Source of the DNA: Watersipora subatra
Taxonomy: Eukaryota > Bryozoa > Gymnolaemata > Cheilostomatida > Watersiporidae
Length of the DNA stretch: 64,000 nucleotides
Direction: 5' to 3'
NCBI RefSeq assembly: GCF_963576615.1
Contig: NC_088709.1
Span: 15,265,264-15,329,263, forward strand
Both the position numbers and the translations under genes were made by a program. This document shows positions 1 to 12,283 of this stretch, piece after piece. Numbering within the stretch: position 1 is the first letter of the stretch; each line of letters begins with the position of its first letter. The notes below the pieces were generated by a model. The model was not told the DNA's origin and made no database searches. It saw nothing but the letters and a program-made list of their open reading frames with translations.

Positions 1-873
1 CATTTTTCATCCTATGAAACAAAATCTCTATAAGCAGAGCCGAGTCATAAGAATTTATAAAAATTGATTTAGGATGTCATAAAAATGTAAACTTCGCAAT
101 GAGGTATACTCATTTATATTATATTAACAGCATTATATTATACTATAATTATATAATAGTACTATAGATTTATAGTATAAACAACGTTATATTATCAATA
201 CATTATTAATATATTGATATATTAACAATACATTAATTAGCCAATGCTGCCGTTTTGATATCTGTTATACATCAATATTTCTATTACATAAATAACAAGT
301 AACTTAATTTTTTATGATGAATTGGTTTCAAGCTCATGACTTAGTTGCAATATACTTATCAAGCTTTAATTTTCTTATTTTGTTTAAATGGTAACGAAGT
401 TCAAATATCTTCCATATATTTTTAAATTATGTCTTATTCTGATTGAAAATTTTTTGATTGTGCAACTTTTCAAATACTGAAAATTATTATTTCATGCTAC
501 TTGCAAATTTACATTTGATATTTCCTCTTTTACTACCAAAACTATTGTTAACAGTTAAATATTAAAATTTTATGACTTTTTGCTGCAAATTGGAGTGGAA
601 ACTGATTAGATAGAAGCAATGTTTCTGCAAAGGAAATAATTTGAAGGCTGGAACAATACTACCAATAACAGTTTTCATGTGTTTTTAGGGATGCTCTAAA
701 AACACATGAAAGTTCTATGCTCTAAAGTTCTATGTTTTCTTCAGTCAATTTCAAATAAATCAAAGCGCTGATGCCTTCAATGTAGGGAATTAGCCTTGAA
801 AGATTAAGCTTTGCCTAAAACAGCAATCACTTTGAAACTTACTGTAATCAAGATAATTCTTTTTTTGTGTTAG
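1..873. other. AT-rich intronic or upstream sequence of the left-hand gene
   Basis: No coding exon recognised. The first acceptor of the left gene is at 872-873 (polypyrimidine run then TAG), so this is probably intron, with earlier exons outside the window. It holds TA-rich simple sequence around 118-235 and a small perfect hairpin at 674-710. Confidence 0.5.
674..710. repeat. Perfect 15-bp-arm hairpin
   Basis: The arms 674-688 (TTCATGTGTTTTTAG) and 696-710 are exact reverse complements around a 7-base loop. It lies in presumed intron. It may be a fold-back remnant of a transposon; no function is implied. Confidence 0.7.
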
Positions 874-3800
874 TGAAACTGTGACAGAAGAAATAATAGA
901 GCAGTCGTCTTCCCTTTCCAAAGATGATAACTTGTCCAAGTCTTCCTCCCCACAGATTGATTGTCAATTGTGAGTTTTCAATGGTAAACAAATTAAAAGA
1001 GGGTGATTTTTAATCTTTTATATACATATTTTTCTCCAAAACAAGCTAATTTTGAGAAAATTATTTGTGTTATTTATGTTATTTATATTATTGCTGTTAT
1101 TTATGTTATTTATATTATTTCTGTTATTTATATTATTTCTGTTATTTCCACTATTTATGTTATCTTAATTATTTATAGTTTTTATATTATTTATGTTACT
1201 CATAATATTTGTTATTTATATTATTTCTGTTATTTATATTATTTACACTTATGTTTTTTATGTTATTTATGGTTTTTATATTATTTATGTTGTTTATGGT
1301 ATTTATATTATTTATGTTATTTATATTATTGTATTTATATTATTTATGTTATTTATATTATTTACAATCGTAAATTGATTTAAAGATAAACTTCACAAAA
1401 TTTTAGTAGATTTTATCAGAAAGTACTAGTATTTTTTATCATTTGCAATTGTTTTTGGTGTTTGAAGTGAACTGACTACCAGGATGTTTTAAAGTTGAAT
1501 TTGACAAAACTTGATCGCGATTAAAACGCTCAGAAGAGCAATATGTGTCGAAATGACGTCACTAGTTACGCGGTTGCCTTTTTCTCTCATTAATATCAGC
1601 TGTTGCATTCAAGATGCAGTGTTATGCGTCTCTGTACTGTCAGTTTCTTTACACTTATAGATGTCATAATCGCACTTTCGCTTGATTTGAGCCTTTTAAC
1701 TATGATTAAGTTTTGTTGATTGTAATCTTGAAACATCCTGGCAGTCAAACCACCTCAAATATCAAGAACAATCGCAGATGATAAAAAATACTGATATTTT
1801 TTGATAAAATCTACCAAAATTCTGTGTAAGTTCATTTTTAAAAAGAAAGAAATGATTGCTCCTCCCATCACTGTCTTCATATTATAGTAATGATTGTTTA
1901 TCTTTTTACTAGTGTTTGCTTATTCAACTGGCACCATGTTCTTTATCTTCACTTTATTACTGAGACATCATGCAGCTCTTGGAAGCATCCAGCCTTGAGT
2001 ACAGACCATCTACACTGATGAACTGTAGCAATGATTCCGTGTTGATGCAGAATAGTATATATTTTATTATCACTAATCATATCTTGGAAAACAGTTCTGT
2101 ATAATAATATGTCATGAGCAAACAAAATATTTACATTTTCGATATGTATATGAACTCCATTTCCATCACTTGCGAAAATAATCCAACATTGAATATATTT
2201 TGTGCAGGTGAACAACATCACCGATGAGAAAGCGGGCTGCAACATAACAATATTGTTTAATTATAATTGCTATCAGTATTTAATTGATATGTAATTAATT
2301 ATTTTACACCAACTATACTTCATAAGCTGTTTTGGTATAGAGTTATGACTTGTACTCGAACATCACTTCCGCTTCTTATAGGCCCCTGACTGCTAGTCAT
2401 AGAATAGCGTCAGACACAGATATGAACCTGCAGACTGACAAATCAGATGACCACATTAGCTGCGGCTCTGCAGAAAGCAAAACTCCGTCTGTTTCCGAGT
2501 CTATAAGTCACTTGAACCTCCTCCCTAGTTCTTCACTGAGGTCACTAAGTGTTGGTTCCTTTGCTCATGACGAAGAGAAAGTAGAAGACCAAAGTACCAA
2601 AAGTATTTTAACACTTCGGTTTGTTGTCAACGATGACGAGCAGTTTAAACAGGTCTCATCCGAAACGCAATCGGAATCCGATTCTGATCGAACTGTAGAA
2701 ATAGCAATAAGATACAGAGTTATTGATGAATCAGAACACCTCGTTGTAAACAAGCCAGAGGAGACTAAATTAGAGAGGACCGGTGAGATTGGGAAAACCG
2801 AACTTTTCATCTTAGATGAGGCCAATGTTACAGATTCGACAGCTTGCCAAACAGCCGAGATTCCTCAAGAAGCCTCTGGTACAACTGTAACATCCTGCGA
2901 GGCACCTGACGTAGCTAAAGAAGGCAATACTATAGATTTGGCATCCTGCCAGACAGCTGACACTGAAGTTATTAAAGAAGGTCCAGAGACCGCAAATAAC
3001 ACCAGGGATGTCTGTGAAGTATGCACTTACATGTATATATTACTTTGTATTATCTGTTATAGAAACTATCGATTGACATCAGAAAATAATCATTCCAACG
3101 TCTATTGTTTATATGAATATGCATTTATATCATACAGAGAGTTGACTCCGCCAGTAAAAATGGGGACCCACTAGTGCCTACTCCTGAAGAAGTGTCTGTG
3201 GAGGAGGCAACTGCTGAGAAATGTGCAGGTTGGTTAACACACTTCATTAAAAATAGCTATAGTGCGATGAAAAATTTATTTTATATTATGTTTTTTCAAC
3301 GACTACTATTATTTGATCTTTTCAAACGGTGACTTAGTTGTTGAGCTGTTGAACAAATAATCTTGGCATGATTTTGTCTGACCATTGATCATATGTTTGT
3401 AAATACCAAAACACCTTTTTAATATATATATATGGCAGGTCTCATAGGCTTCTGGCCATCACTTTCAAAGCGTAGGAAGATTTACACCTTTTTTATGGTG
3501 TTTTGTGAACTTTAGCTATAAGATTTTTTAGATAAAAGCGTCTCTCCCGCCAGTAGTCATGGAAAAAGGCCTCGCAGATCACGATCTCTTACATTAGCCA
3601 ACCGAAAGCATTGTCATACAACACGGAGAAGTGCCAGCGCCTCTCCTGAACAAGATTGTAAGATTCTTATTTTAGAGCTGACACTTTTAGGAAATGTTAC
3701 TTTATCATTTTTATCACCTGCCTATAAGAGTCATTGATACTTTATGTGGTGATATAAGGCACCCTTTGATTGATAGGAACAGAAAGCTATGCAAATATTT

Positions 3801-5444
3801 ATAAGTTTATTAGCATCATAATCATGCATTACGTTTACTAAGTTTCCATACAGCTATAGTGTGGTGACATCTGGGGGCACCAGTGCCAAAGCCCAACCCT
3901 GGGCCGACGTGTAGACCATATTTCCATATAGCTCTATAGTAGAGCGATGATTCAGTGATGCTCTATGTCAAGGTTGTATCTGTAAGGAAAGAAAGTCCTA
4001 CGCACACACGCAAGTATGACGCCATTGGTCGCTAAGGCTGTTTCCATGGCACAAAGATGGCGCATCGTGCGAGTGTTTACCTTCCAAACAGCGACACTGA
4101 ATCACGGCAGAATGAAAGCAACACGACTATTTCCATGATGGCATTGCAGTGCCACATGGCAAATGTCGCTGTATGGAAACTTACTAGATGTTTATGATTA
4201 GTTGTCATGCTATTAGCTTCATACAAATTTGTTGGCTCATCTGTTAGGATGCATCACAGTGCGTATTTAATACTGATAGCTTTTAATTCTGCCATATGTT
4301 CCAGCATCTCGCAGCAGCTCCAGCTATGTAACTGCAAGGGATCGTAGCCTTGAATACGTGCGTGATGAGGAGTTCTTTGACAAGACCAATCAAAATACAG
4401 AATGGATTAAAAAGTTGGCTGTAAGCAATCTATAGAGTTTTTCTTGTTGGATGGTATGCCTCAGTGCTGAGTGGAAAATATTTGTTAGAGTGGGCGCTGC
4501 GTATGAAGCTACGCATGGAGTGTGGGGTGCTACGCATGGAGTTTGGGGTGCTACGCATGGAGTGTCAGTGGTGCTACGCATGGTGTGTGGTGCTACGCAT
4601 GGTGTGTGTGGTGCTACGCATGGTGTGTGTGGTGCTACGCATGGTGTGTGTGGTGCTACGCATGGTGTGTGGGGTGCTACGCATGGTGTGTGGGGTGCTA
4701 CGCATGGTGTGTGTGGTGCTACGCATGGTGTGTGTGGTGCTACGCATGGTGTGTGTGGTGCTACGCATGGTGTGTGTGGTGCTACGCATGGTGTGTGGTG
4801 CTACGCATGGTGTGTAGTGCATCTAGGGTAGCTTGTATGGGCCTAAGATGGATATGTTGAGTTGTTTGCCATACTGTAGATAACGTATGTGATGATATGC
4901 ATAATATACGTTGGCTAGGCTGCTTAAATGGTGCTGTGTAACCATGGGTGTTGCTATGCGCAACGTGTTCTGCTGTGGAATATGCATTGCTCACAATCTA
5001 TGTAATACACAGGCTGATGAGTGTGATGCATAGACCTATTAACTATACGTGTAATTAATAGGTCTATGGTGTGGTGTTACAATTGAATGTATTTAGATGT
5101 TCACCCCTACTCGTATACTCTGGTGTTGTAGCTGTACTCTAACATGCACCGTAACAGTGAAGCAACCATTGTGTTGCTCATATCAACAAAGCAGCTTGTT
5201 ATGTGTTGAGAAACTTCAGTTTTGTTTTAGCAAGTAATAAGTCAGCATTGATTTTCTTCTGCAGTTGAGTAAACCGATAGAAGACTTCAAGAGACCACTA
5301 ACAAAGAGAGCACCACCATTGAAAAAGGGCCCGATGCAAGCCACATTATCAGGACAGCAGATGTGCTCCCTTGTGGCTTTGCAGCAAGAAATGGAACCTA
5401 AAGCAATTAAATCGCGCTACAACTATCGACCAAAAAAATCATGA
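874..5444 (+). CDS. Unrecognised serine-rich protein, 3' part of gene (six exons seen)
   Basis: Exons read as 874-969, 2382-3018, 3138-3228, 3532-3657, 4305-4420 and 5265-5444 (TGA). All junctions are GT-AG and all phases agree, giving at least 414 codons; the 5' end is not seen and probably lies left of the window. I do not recognise the family. The large exon encodes an acidic, Ser/Thr-rich stretch with a repeated CQTA motif (TACQTAE, ASCQTAD) and the segment SILTLRFVVNDDEQ. The next exons are basic and RS-like (GKRPRRSRSLTLANRK). The C-terminus looks more constrained: a DEEFFDKTNQNTEWIKKLA segment, then a Lys/Pro-rich end finishing YNYRPKKS. The composition suggests a disordered nuclear or cytoskeletal adaptor, but that is a guess. 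It converges on CREB, with 590 bp between stop codons. Exon calls are firmer than any function. Confidence 0.7.
1066..1376. repeat. TTATTTATATTATT-type low-complexity tandem repeat
   Basis: About 310 bp of imperfect 9-bp-periodic units (TTATTTATR and similar) in an intron of the left gene. It leaves a Tyr/Ile-rich reading frame open, which is a product of the repeat rather than a gene. Confidence 0.85.
1388..1832. mobile_element. Fold-back MITE with ~110-bp inverted repeats
   Basis: The left arm starts near 1388 (AACTTCACAAAATTTT) and runs to about 1490. It is matched in reverse complement by about 1728-1832, ending AAAATTCTGTGTAAGTT. The arms share TAGATTTTATCA and ATCATTTGCAATTGTT-like blocks. 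The interior has no ORF, so it is a non-autonomous fold-back element in an intron. Confidence 0.65.
3841..4181. mobile_element. MITE with AGTTTCCATACAGC terminal inverted repeats
   Basis: The left terminus AGTTTCCATACAGC (3841-3854) is repeated in reverse complement at 4168-4181. The ~340-bp interior has no ORF and is richer in GC than its surroundings. It lies in the intron between the exons ending 3657 and starting 4305. The ends resemble the element at 49472-49840 (GTTCCCATATACG), possibly a related family. Confidence 0.65.
4507..4817. repeat. 21-bp minisatellite, 15 copies of GCTACGCATGG core
   Basis: Fifteen copies of GGTGCTACGCATGGTGTGTGT and close variants lie in tandem in the last intron of the left gene. 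Because 21 is a multiple of three, several frames on both strands stay open (for example CYAWCVW repeats). Those ORFs are artefacts of the repeat. Confidence 0.95.
5029..5068. repeat. Hairpin CATAGACCTATTAACTAT, shared with 54545-54585
   Basis: The arms CATAGACCTATTAACTAT and ATTAATAGGTCTATG pair around a short centre. An almost identical hairpin occurs about 49.5 kb away at 54545-54585, so it is a dispersed fold-back sequence. It lies in the last intron of the left gene. Confidence 0.75.
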
Positions 5445-6034
5445 GAGATATTTGTTTGTGAAGTCATTATATTCATAAATGGTTCAATGTAGTCTATAGT
5501 CAAGGCCAGATATGGTAAATAGTATACAAAATAAAGAATATCATATATAACCCCTTTGGATTCATATATTCACCTAAAACAGTGAGATTTGTGTATATAC
5601 CCATGGCTGTGAGCAGCATATTACAATGACTGTGCATAAATGAGATTTAATACCAAATATGCATTGCGAAAGAGCTGAAAAAATAGAGATGCGGAGGGTA
5701 CAGGCAGGTGAGCGTTTAGTCAGTAGCGCAGATATACGCCCGCCATGTTTAATCAACCTTAGGCTAAGGTATAATCATGCTTATTCCTATATCTAACCTT
5801 GTAGGATAACTGAAGAAATCCTACAAACATTTAGTAATGTTGTTTGACATCCTTATGCAGATCACTGCTGGTCCCTGACACCAGTACACTTATAATAGTG
5901 CCATGCGGATGAGCACTGCTTGACTATGTGCCTGAGAGTCAACACAGTCGGTCATTGCACTATTATATAGTATAAAAATATATTGATAGTGTTAGATAAT
6001 TATGGGTATACCGAGTAGGTGGAATGGCATGTTA
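5445..6034. other. Convergent intergenic region (3' UTRs)
   Basis: Lies between the stop of the left-hand gene (+) and the stop of CREB (-). An AATAAA at 5530-5535 on the + strand, 86 bp past the left gene's stop, is a good polyadenylation signal for it. A possible ATTAAA for CREB on the - strand is at 5646-5651. No further gene is seen. Confidence 0.6.
5530..5535 (+). terminator. Polyadenylation signal AATAAA for the left-hand gene
   Basis: Canonical hexamer 86 bp downstream of the TGA at 5442-5444, in a T/A-rich 3' UTR. Position and sequence fit, but the cleavage site cannot be shown from DNA alone. Confidence 0.6.
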
Positions 6035-9000
6035 CTAGGGAGGTAGCATTCCCACCCCGTCTTTCTGACAGTAAAGTTCTTTAAGACTTTTCAACTCCTC
6101 TATCAGTGCCTTATTTTGATTCTCTAATACAGCCACACGGTTCTCAAGACACTTCACGTACTCTTTCTTTTTCCTTCTGCACTCTTTCGCTGCCTCTCTA
6201 CAAGTCAGTCAGACGCATCAGGGCATATGGTCAACACGACAGAAATACAACTAGACAATTCAACAGTAACAGGAATATTCCAAAATGCATAGAATATTTG
6301 CATGCAGCTAGCTGTATACTAATGGAAAATGAATTTGGTGATAGATTTTCAGCAACAAGTGTACATAGACAAAACTGGTACAGGTGAGACAAACTCAAAC
6401 AACCAGGCGATGAACGGCATGACTAACAACACAGAGACAGAGATTGTTCATTACCGATTTTTTAGTAGTCGAAGTTCACGCTTTCGAGATGCCTCTTCTC
6501 CAACACCGCCTCCTCCGGTAGCCATAACTACACCCTGGCCACCTATGGCGCTAAGTTGATAGGCTGACCCTGTGGGTATAATCAACTGCCCGTCTGGGCC
6601 CTGGGCGTACTGTACTATCGTAGTACCTACAGATGGGAAACAGGAGCAACGTGACAGACAATAGAAAACCAAGACTAGTGCGAGTAGAGTAATACAACTG
6701 AAGTGCCATGCATGCAATACTTACACCTAATTGCCTTTCTAGGTGGCTGACCGCATGATTGTCTCAATTTGATCAGCCATATTATACAGAATGAGACAGC
6801 CAGAAGAGTTGTGTATCAGCTAAATGCCTGACCAATGAAAAGGCAGCCTCTATGTGATGATTATTATTTATTATAATTTAATGCCCAGACACTTATTTTA
6901 CTCGTAAAAGCCTCACCTAAATATGTATTAATACTAGCTGTGCTACCCGATGTTGCCCGGATAATAAAAAAGTCTTTGGTCAGAAAATTGATTTGTATTT
7001 AACATATAACATTTGCCATTCAAACTTTCAAACCACATATCAGTGATTAGGAGATAAAATAAAAACAACTGTAAAGGTTTCCAAACTTTGTGAAACAACT
7101 TTTAAACTTCATATCATGAGGAAAATACTTTTGCGCAGGTCAAATAAAAAAAATAAATAAAACGACTATAAAAAAGTTTAGATGTAAATGCGAAATAGTT
7201 AGCAATTAATAGCTAAATTAAGTCGTTTTGCTACGACTACAATAAAAGATGATTTTGTAATGATAGAATTGATATGAACTGAGAAAACAAAATGAAAATC
7301 CTGAATATGTTGAATTAATAATAACAATTCTTGCATAGAAGGGTATGTGTATGAAAAAAGTTACTGTTCCACCAGAAGCTATCCATCAAAACTTTGAATA
7401 CGACGATACTGGTACCTCTCGATACTGGTACAAATGTAAAAATGAGATATGGTACTGTCTTTGTCTGACCGAACGGAGAGATAAGTTCGAGGCTTTCCTA
7501 TGAAGACGATATAATTGTTCGCGTGAGAAGAATTGGCCTTGACACCAGATACAGTTATCGAACCTTATAAAAATATTTCTTAACAGGGGCATCGTAACGC
7601 GTATCCGCATTGGTAAAATAATCAGCGCAATAGCTGGAATGAGTCATACTTTGAGAAATATATATATATGTTGACTGTCACTTGTTGCAATTACTTGTAA
7701 TTAACTTGAAACAGACTAAACCAGCCCTCATCACATTATTGATAGTTTTTACAGCAGCATATTAGGAATAACTGTACACCCCTTCAAATGATGGTACAAT
7801 TCTAACAAAACCACTTATTAGTCAGTATATGATCTACCATGTCATAGGTAGCAAATACTAATCTCCCGAATGAACATAATTTACATAGAATTTCAAATGA
7901 AGGTGCAGCATCAATCTAACCTCTGCTATACAGATTTGGCGGATTAGGCTAGCACTTTTTGAGCTAAGGTTTAATTTACAGAGCTATGCAAAATTATAAC
8001 TGTGTACTTGGATGAATAGAAACCATTATAACAAATATAAACTTTCAAGACAACAAAACTTGGTTAGTGTTTACACAATACCCTTTTCTAGTCTAAATGC
8101 CGTTAACGACATTGTCTTAAGGCTTAAGCGCATCGAAGGAGAAATCAGGGGCATTTATTATGACAGTAGTGATAAAAATTGCACACTTTTTGGTATTTGT
8201 TTTTTTAAAAATATTTTTATTGAAGCAATTATTTCAAATGATGTAATATTATTTAATAGTGACAAAGTTTTTATTGCGAGTTGAACTACTTTCTTTCGCG
8301 TTCTATTTGAAAACCTACTGTCTTGAGATCAGCCAGCTAATCACAACAAAACAGCAAGCATAAATATCAAATGCTCCTAATGAATGTGAATACACTAGCG
8401 TGCAATGCTACTGTCAACGTTCATGAACCTTTTCCCTTACAAAGAGTCCAGCAATGAGCTGTTAGTTTAAATGCTCATATCAGATTGCTAAGACACAAGT
8501 TTGATAGCATGTAGAGACCACCCATACTTTGTATATGTACATTATGCTATGATTCAGTCTATAAAAGGAAGGTGAACCGATAAAAATCGATACATACCTG
8601 ATGAGGAAACAGCGGGGTCACTGTTGCTCATGGTGAGTGTCTGTATGCCATGGCCTGCTCCATCTGTCAGTTGTATTGCACTCGCTGGTATTACTGGAAG
8701 ACAATGCTCAGTTTAGGAAACAGATTAGACATAGGAATAACCTCCTTACAGAATTACTTTTGAAATGGTACTATATTCATCTTGGTCGCCGGTACATCCC
8801 ACAGCCGATGAGTAAGCGAGGTCAAGCGAGATCGGTGCTTTAACCACCTTCTCAACACCTAGCAAATACTGCTGCTGTATTTGGGCGAAAACAACTTGAA
8901 ATGTATCAAGAATACACTACTAGCATTTTCCTCTTGCATATGCCTGATATGCAATAAACAAGTAACATGAAATTCATATGTCATATCACACCTCACACTT

Positions 9001-11133
9001 GACTCAGCAGAGTGAAGTCATATGCATGCATATCACACCTCACACTTGGTTCAGCAGAGTGGAGTCATATGCATTCATATTACACCTCACACCTGGCTCA
9101 GCAGAGTGGAGTCATATGCATGCATATCACACCTCACACTTGATTCAGCAGAGTAGAGTCATATGCATGCATATCACACCTCACACTTGGCTCCGCAGAA
9201 TAGAGTCATATGCATGCATAAAGTTATGGTGCAGAAATGTATGCTTAAGAATGCTTATTGACTTAACAAACAAAACCAAAAGGCATAAAGATGGATTAGA
9301 ATGAGATATAGTATAGATATTAACTATTTATATTAATTAATTATATTTACAGTTTGGGAGTTAACTGGCGATGGTTTAAAATGAGTTAACATAAATACAG
9401 GCCTATGCATAACGGCTAAATGTTTTAGTCAATTTGGTGACTTATTTAACAATGGAAACAAACGTTAACAGCCAACTGATTTTGGCTTGAATACATTAAA
9501 AAGAAGATCTATAAACTGTCAGCCCACAAATCAATAGCAAACTGTCTAAATAAATAAAAAAGTATTTTCTTGATAGAATTTTTAACTACAAGACTGATGG
9601 CGTTGCTATATTGATTTGTACTTAGCCATTTTGAAAACAGCAAATAAAATGCGTCATTAAATACTTTTTGATGTAAAATATATTCCCCAAGACTGTAAGA
9701 TGTGTGTTCAGAGAGTTAATAAAAAATGTACAAAATCTACATAATATTATTATTATGATATTGTATTATGCAGCGCATAACCAACATTGACCATTCCAAT
9801 ATAGTACAGATGAAAATGATGCGGTGTACAAGGTGTACAAGGCAGTCAGAGTTGGCAAAGCAAGTGTTTATGTAACGCAAGAACCCCAAAAGCTTATATA
9901 TGCGGAGACACTCACCAACGGCATTGTTGTTTGAGTATACGATCTGTCCGTTACCATTGTCAGGATTTCCGCTGTCATCACTTCCATCCTCTTCCTGTAT
10001 TTTATCCCCCATCATGTCAGAGCCTGTTCCAGAAAGATCATTTAGAATCTTTCTGTAAGACGGACGCCTTGCCAGCAGCTCCCTGCGCGCAGCATTGTCT
10101 ACGTCTTCCTGATCTCCCAATGACTATGAGACAAAATTGATACTGGTTGAATATTTGTTAGGTATAAATGGGGAAAAAATGAGACCGGCATACAGCTTAC
10201 TGATAGGTAGTAACAGCATTGTCAGCAACATATTTCAAGTACCAAACATATATAGAATAGGGCCTATACATGTATATATGTAGTTGGCTAGTGGTTAAGG
10301 GATAATGGACAAACGTAAAACAACCTGCAAATTCATCCTTTGAAAACTGTCGATGTTGAAAAGAAATGAAATGTAAGCTAACGCAATAAGAATGAATCAC
10401 ATATATCTTATCTTGTTTTATCAACAGATAATATAGCATAATATATAACTTAAGCATAATAATAGCATAATCTTTCAAAATCTATGAATCAAGGATAGGC
10501 CTAATAGACAACCTTCAACACACGCTATGCCAGAAGCTAGTAGTTGAACGTGTTAACTGAATACCGTATTTTTATTTAATTTGTGTGTAAAACTACCCAA
10601 TATGAATATTTTATGCCGATGAACTGGCAAGTGAAAAAAGTGTAAAGATCAACAACAGGCGAATAGAAAAAGAAGCACAGATCTATCTAGCTAACAGAAA
10701 ATATTGACAATAGATTTGATTTATTAGGCAGTAGTAACGTTTCTTCATGAACAATCAAAAAAATTCATGAGTAGTAGTAGTCACAGTTATGGTAGGGAAA
10801 AACCAGAGAGCAATTTATAGGGCGACTTGTGAAATGATCAACAATTTTACAAGTTACTTACGCTGGAATTGTCATCATCGCCCAGGTTATCCATAACTTG
10901 TATATATTGTTCTAAAATGAGATTTGAATGATGATGACATGTTTGTTTGAAAAATGTAAGAAACACATATATTGCCTTCAAACTCTGACCACCACCGAAA
11001 TAATTTGTCTATAGGCTTAACCAACAGTTAAGTCAATAACTTGACATGCAGCACTTGAAGTAATAATTACAGTATACAGAACATTGAGTATTATAAAATA
11101 TAGCGTCTATACAGAGTACACAGTACCTGCCAT
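6035..11133 (-). CDS. CREB1: CREB transcription factor (cAMP response element-binding protein)
   Basis: Binds CRE DNA as a bZIP dimer in the nucleus and recruits CBP/p300 when its KID serine is phosphorylated. Coding exons in transcript order: 11127-11133, 10862-10911, 9916-10123, 8598-8693, 6455-6626 and 6035-6197. Every junction is GT-AG and every phase fits, giving 231 aa. The start ATG (11131-11133) leads to MAEQYIQVMDNLGDDDNSS. The KID is at about residues 30-45 with RRPSYRKILNDLS, the equivalent of the Ser133 PKA site. A short glutamine-domain remnant follows (IPASAIQLTDG, GIQTLTMSNS, TTIVQYAQGPDGQ). The bZIP is at about 165-222: basic region KNREAAKECRRKKKEYVKC, then LENRVAVLENQNKALIEEL. 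It ends YCQKD plus a short tail, GVGMLPP. The protein is shorter than vertebrate CREB (about 330-340 aa) because the Q-rich parts are reduced; skipped alternative exons are possible. It could equally be called the invertebrate CREB/CREM/ATF1 orthologue. Confidence 0.95.
6933..7671 (+). mobile_element. Dispersed repeat family R1, copy A (CTAGCTGTGCTACCCG head)
   Basis: Starts CTAGCTGTGCTACCCGATG then GCCCGGATAATAAAAAAG, and ends in the family tail CTTTGAGAAATATATATA. An internal block at about 7370-7490 (GAAGCTATCCATCAAAACTT, CTCGATACTGGTACAAATG) recurs at 21455-21570 (inverted) and 22420-22510. It lies in a CREB intron. No intact ORF; it looks like a degenerate non-autonomous element. Confidence 0.65.
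8976..9220. repeat. 47-bp tandem repeat, five copies
   Basis: The core ACACCTCACAC recurs at 8988, 9035, 9082, 9129 and 9176 with constant 47-bp spacing. Each unit also holds CAGCAGAGT and CATATGCATGCATAT. It lies in the CREB intron between the KID exon and the Q-domain exon. Confidence 0.9.
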
Positions 11134-11581
11134 GTTTTCTAGTAATTTTTCAGAACTGCCGTATAAACATCTCTTTCTATTTATTCTAAACACGCTTGCT
11201 TCGTTTCTAGGCTCTTATCTAAAGATCTATGTACACCCAAAAACTTACTAGAACTTCTGACTAAATATTAACAGAACCTATAATAGTGGGACATCCTTAT
11301 TGTTTATTTTCCGGAAATAACAAACGTACTATACGGCTAGACTAAGACAACAATTTAATTATTCTTTGTTTATTCACACACAGCATAACTAGTACAACAT
11401 AGTATCATATATAACAATTTATAACATAACATAAGAACATGTGTAAAGTATGGTATAGCATAAGGAGAAATATAACGAATAAATTATGATTTCTCACTAT
11501 TTTATTTTATTAGCTGTAGCATTAGAAGAAAACGTAAGTTGATGTAAGAAACTGTTCCAGATCATCTTAGGCTTTCTCTGG

Positions 11582-11746
11582 CGTCATCAAAGGTACTTTA
11601 AGAACACTCAGAAAACTCCTACACGTGAGGGCTTTCCCCTATTGTTTATCCTTACTTACCCACCAACTACGTATTTTTCGTCAGCGATATTGGAGTAATT
11701 TCACTGGACACGTAATTTTCACGTCAGCTGAAATTCACTAGCGTCA
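11582..11746. promoter_or_regulatory. Cluster of four CRE half-sites upstream of CREB
   Basis: CGTCA occurs at 11582-11586, 11679-11683, 11722-11726 and 11742-11746, about 450-610 bp upstream of the CREB start codon. The third sits in CACGTCAG, a near-CRE. CREB autoregulation through CREs is known in mammals. Here it is inferred from motif density only, and the transcription start site is not known. Confidence 0.35.
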
Positions 11747-12106
11747 TCAACTTGGGATCAGAACAAAAGAATATCACTGCGCGTGACATAAAAGGCCCGG
11801 AGTAACTAAAGGAAAAGTGTAATAAAAAAGTAAAAATATCCTTGATTTTAGGGTCACATAATTTAACTTTTATTTTTTTAAATATTAAAAAAATAATAGA
11901 TAAATAGCAGTCCGGCGTAATTTTCTTTCGCGTATGGACAAAGTTTTACAATATCAAGGAAAGGACAACTTCTATCTACATGTACATTTGAAGTAGCGTT
12001 AACATATGGGGGAAAACAATTCTACAAAGGATTCGTATACCTGTACGTAACGGAATATGACTTCAACAAAAACTTTTCGAAAAATGCAGTTAGAACATAC
12101 GGGGAA

Positions 12107-12283
12107 CATACCTGCCAACTCTCACGCATTGGGCGTGAGACTCACGCAATCACCCTAAAGAAAAATAGGAAAGGTGTGAGATTTTAGCCCCAATTTTCAC
12201 AATTTTATATATACTATCATTGATACATCAATTGCCCCAAAACCAAATCTCAAGCATTGCGCCACTCTTGGGTTGGCAGGCCT
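12107..12283. mobile_element. Short MITE with CCTGCCAACTCTCACGCA-like ends
   Basis: The left end ACCTGCCAACTCTCACGCAT and the right end GCACT/CTTGGGTTGGCAGGCC are imperfect inverted repeats. The interior contains GTGAGATTTTAGCCCC and no ORF. It lies between INPP1 and CREB. Confidence 0.55.

Noticed and set aside
1003..1383. 126-codon Tyr/Ile-rich ORF resembling a membrane protein
   Set aside because: Low-complexity TTATTTATATT repeat; the hydrophobicity is a consequence of the repeat.
4451..4860. Multiple Cys/Trp-rich ORFs on both strands
   Set aside because: Products of the 21-bp minisatellite; the flanking exons of the left gene splice across this intron in phase.
6106..6559. Two plus-strand ORFs of 93 and 76 codons
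   Set aside because: Antisense shadows of the two CREB bZIP exons.
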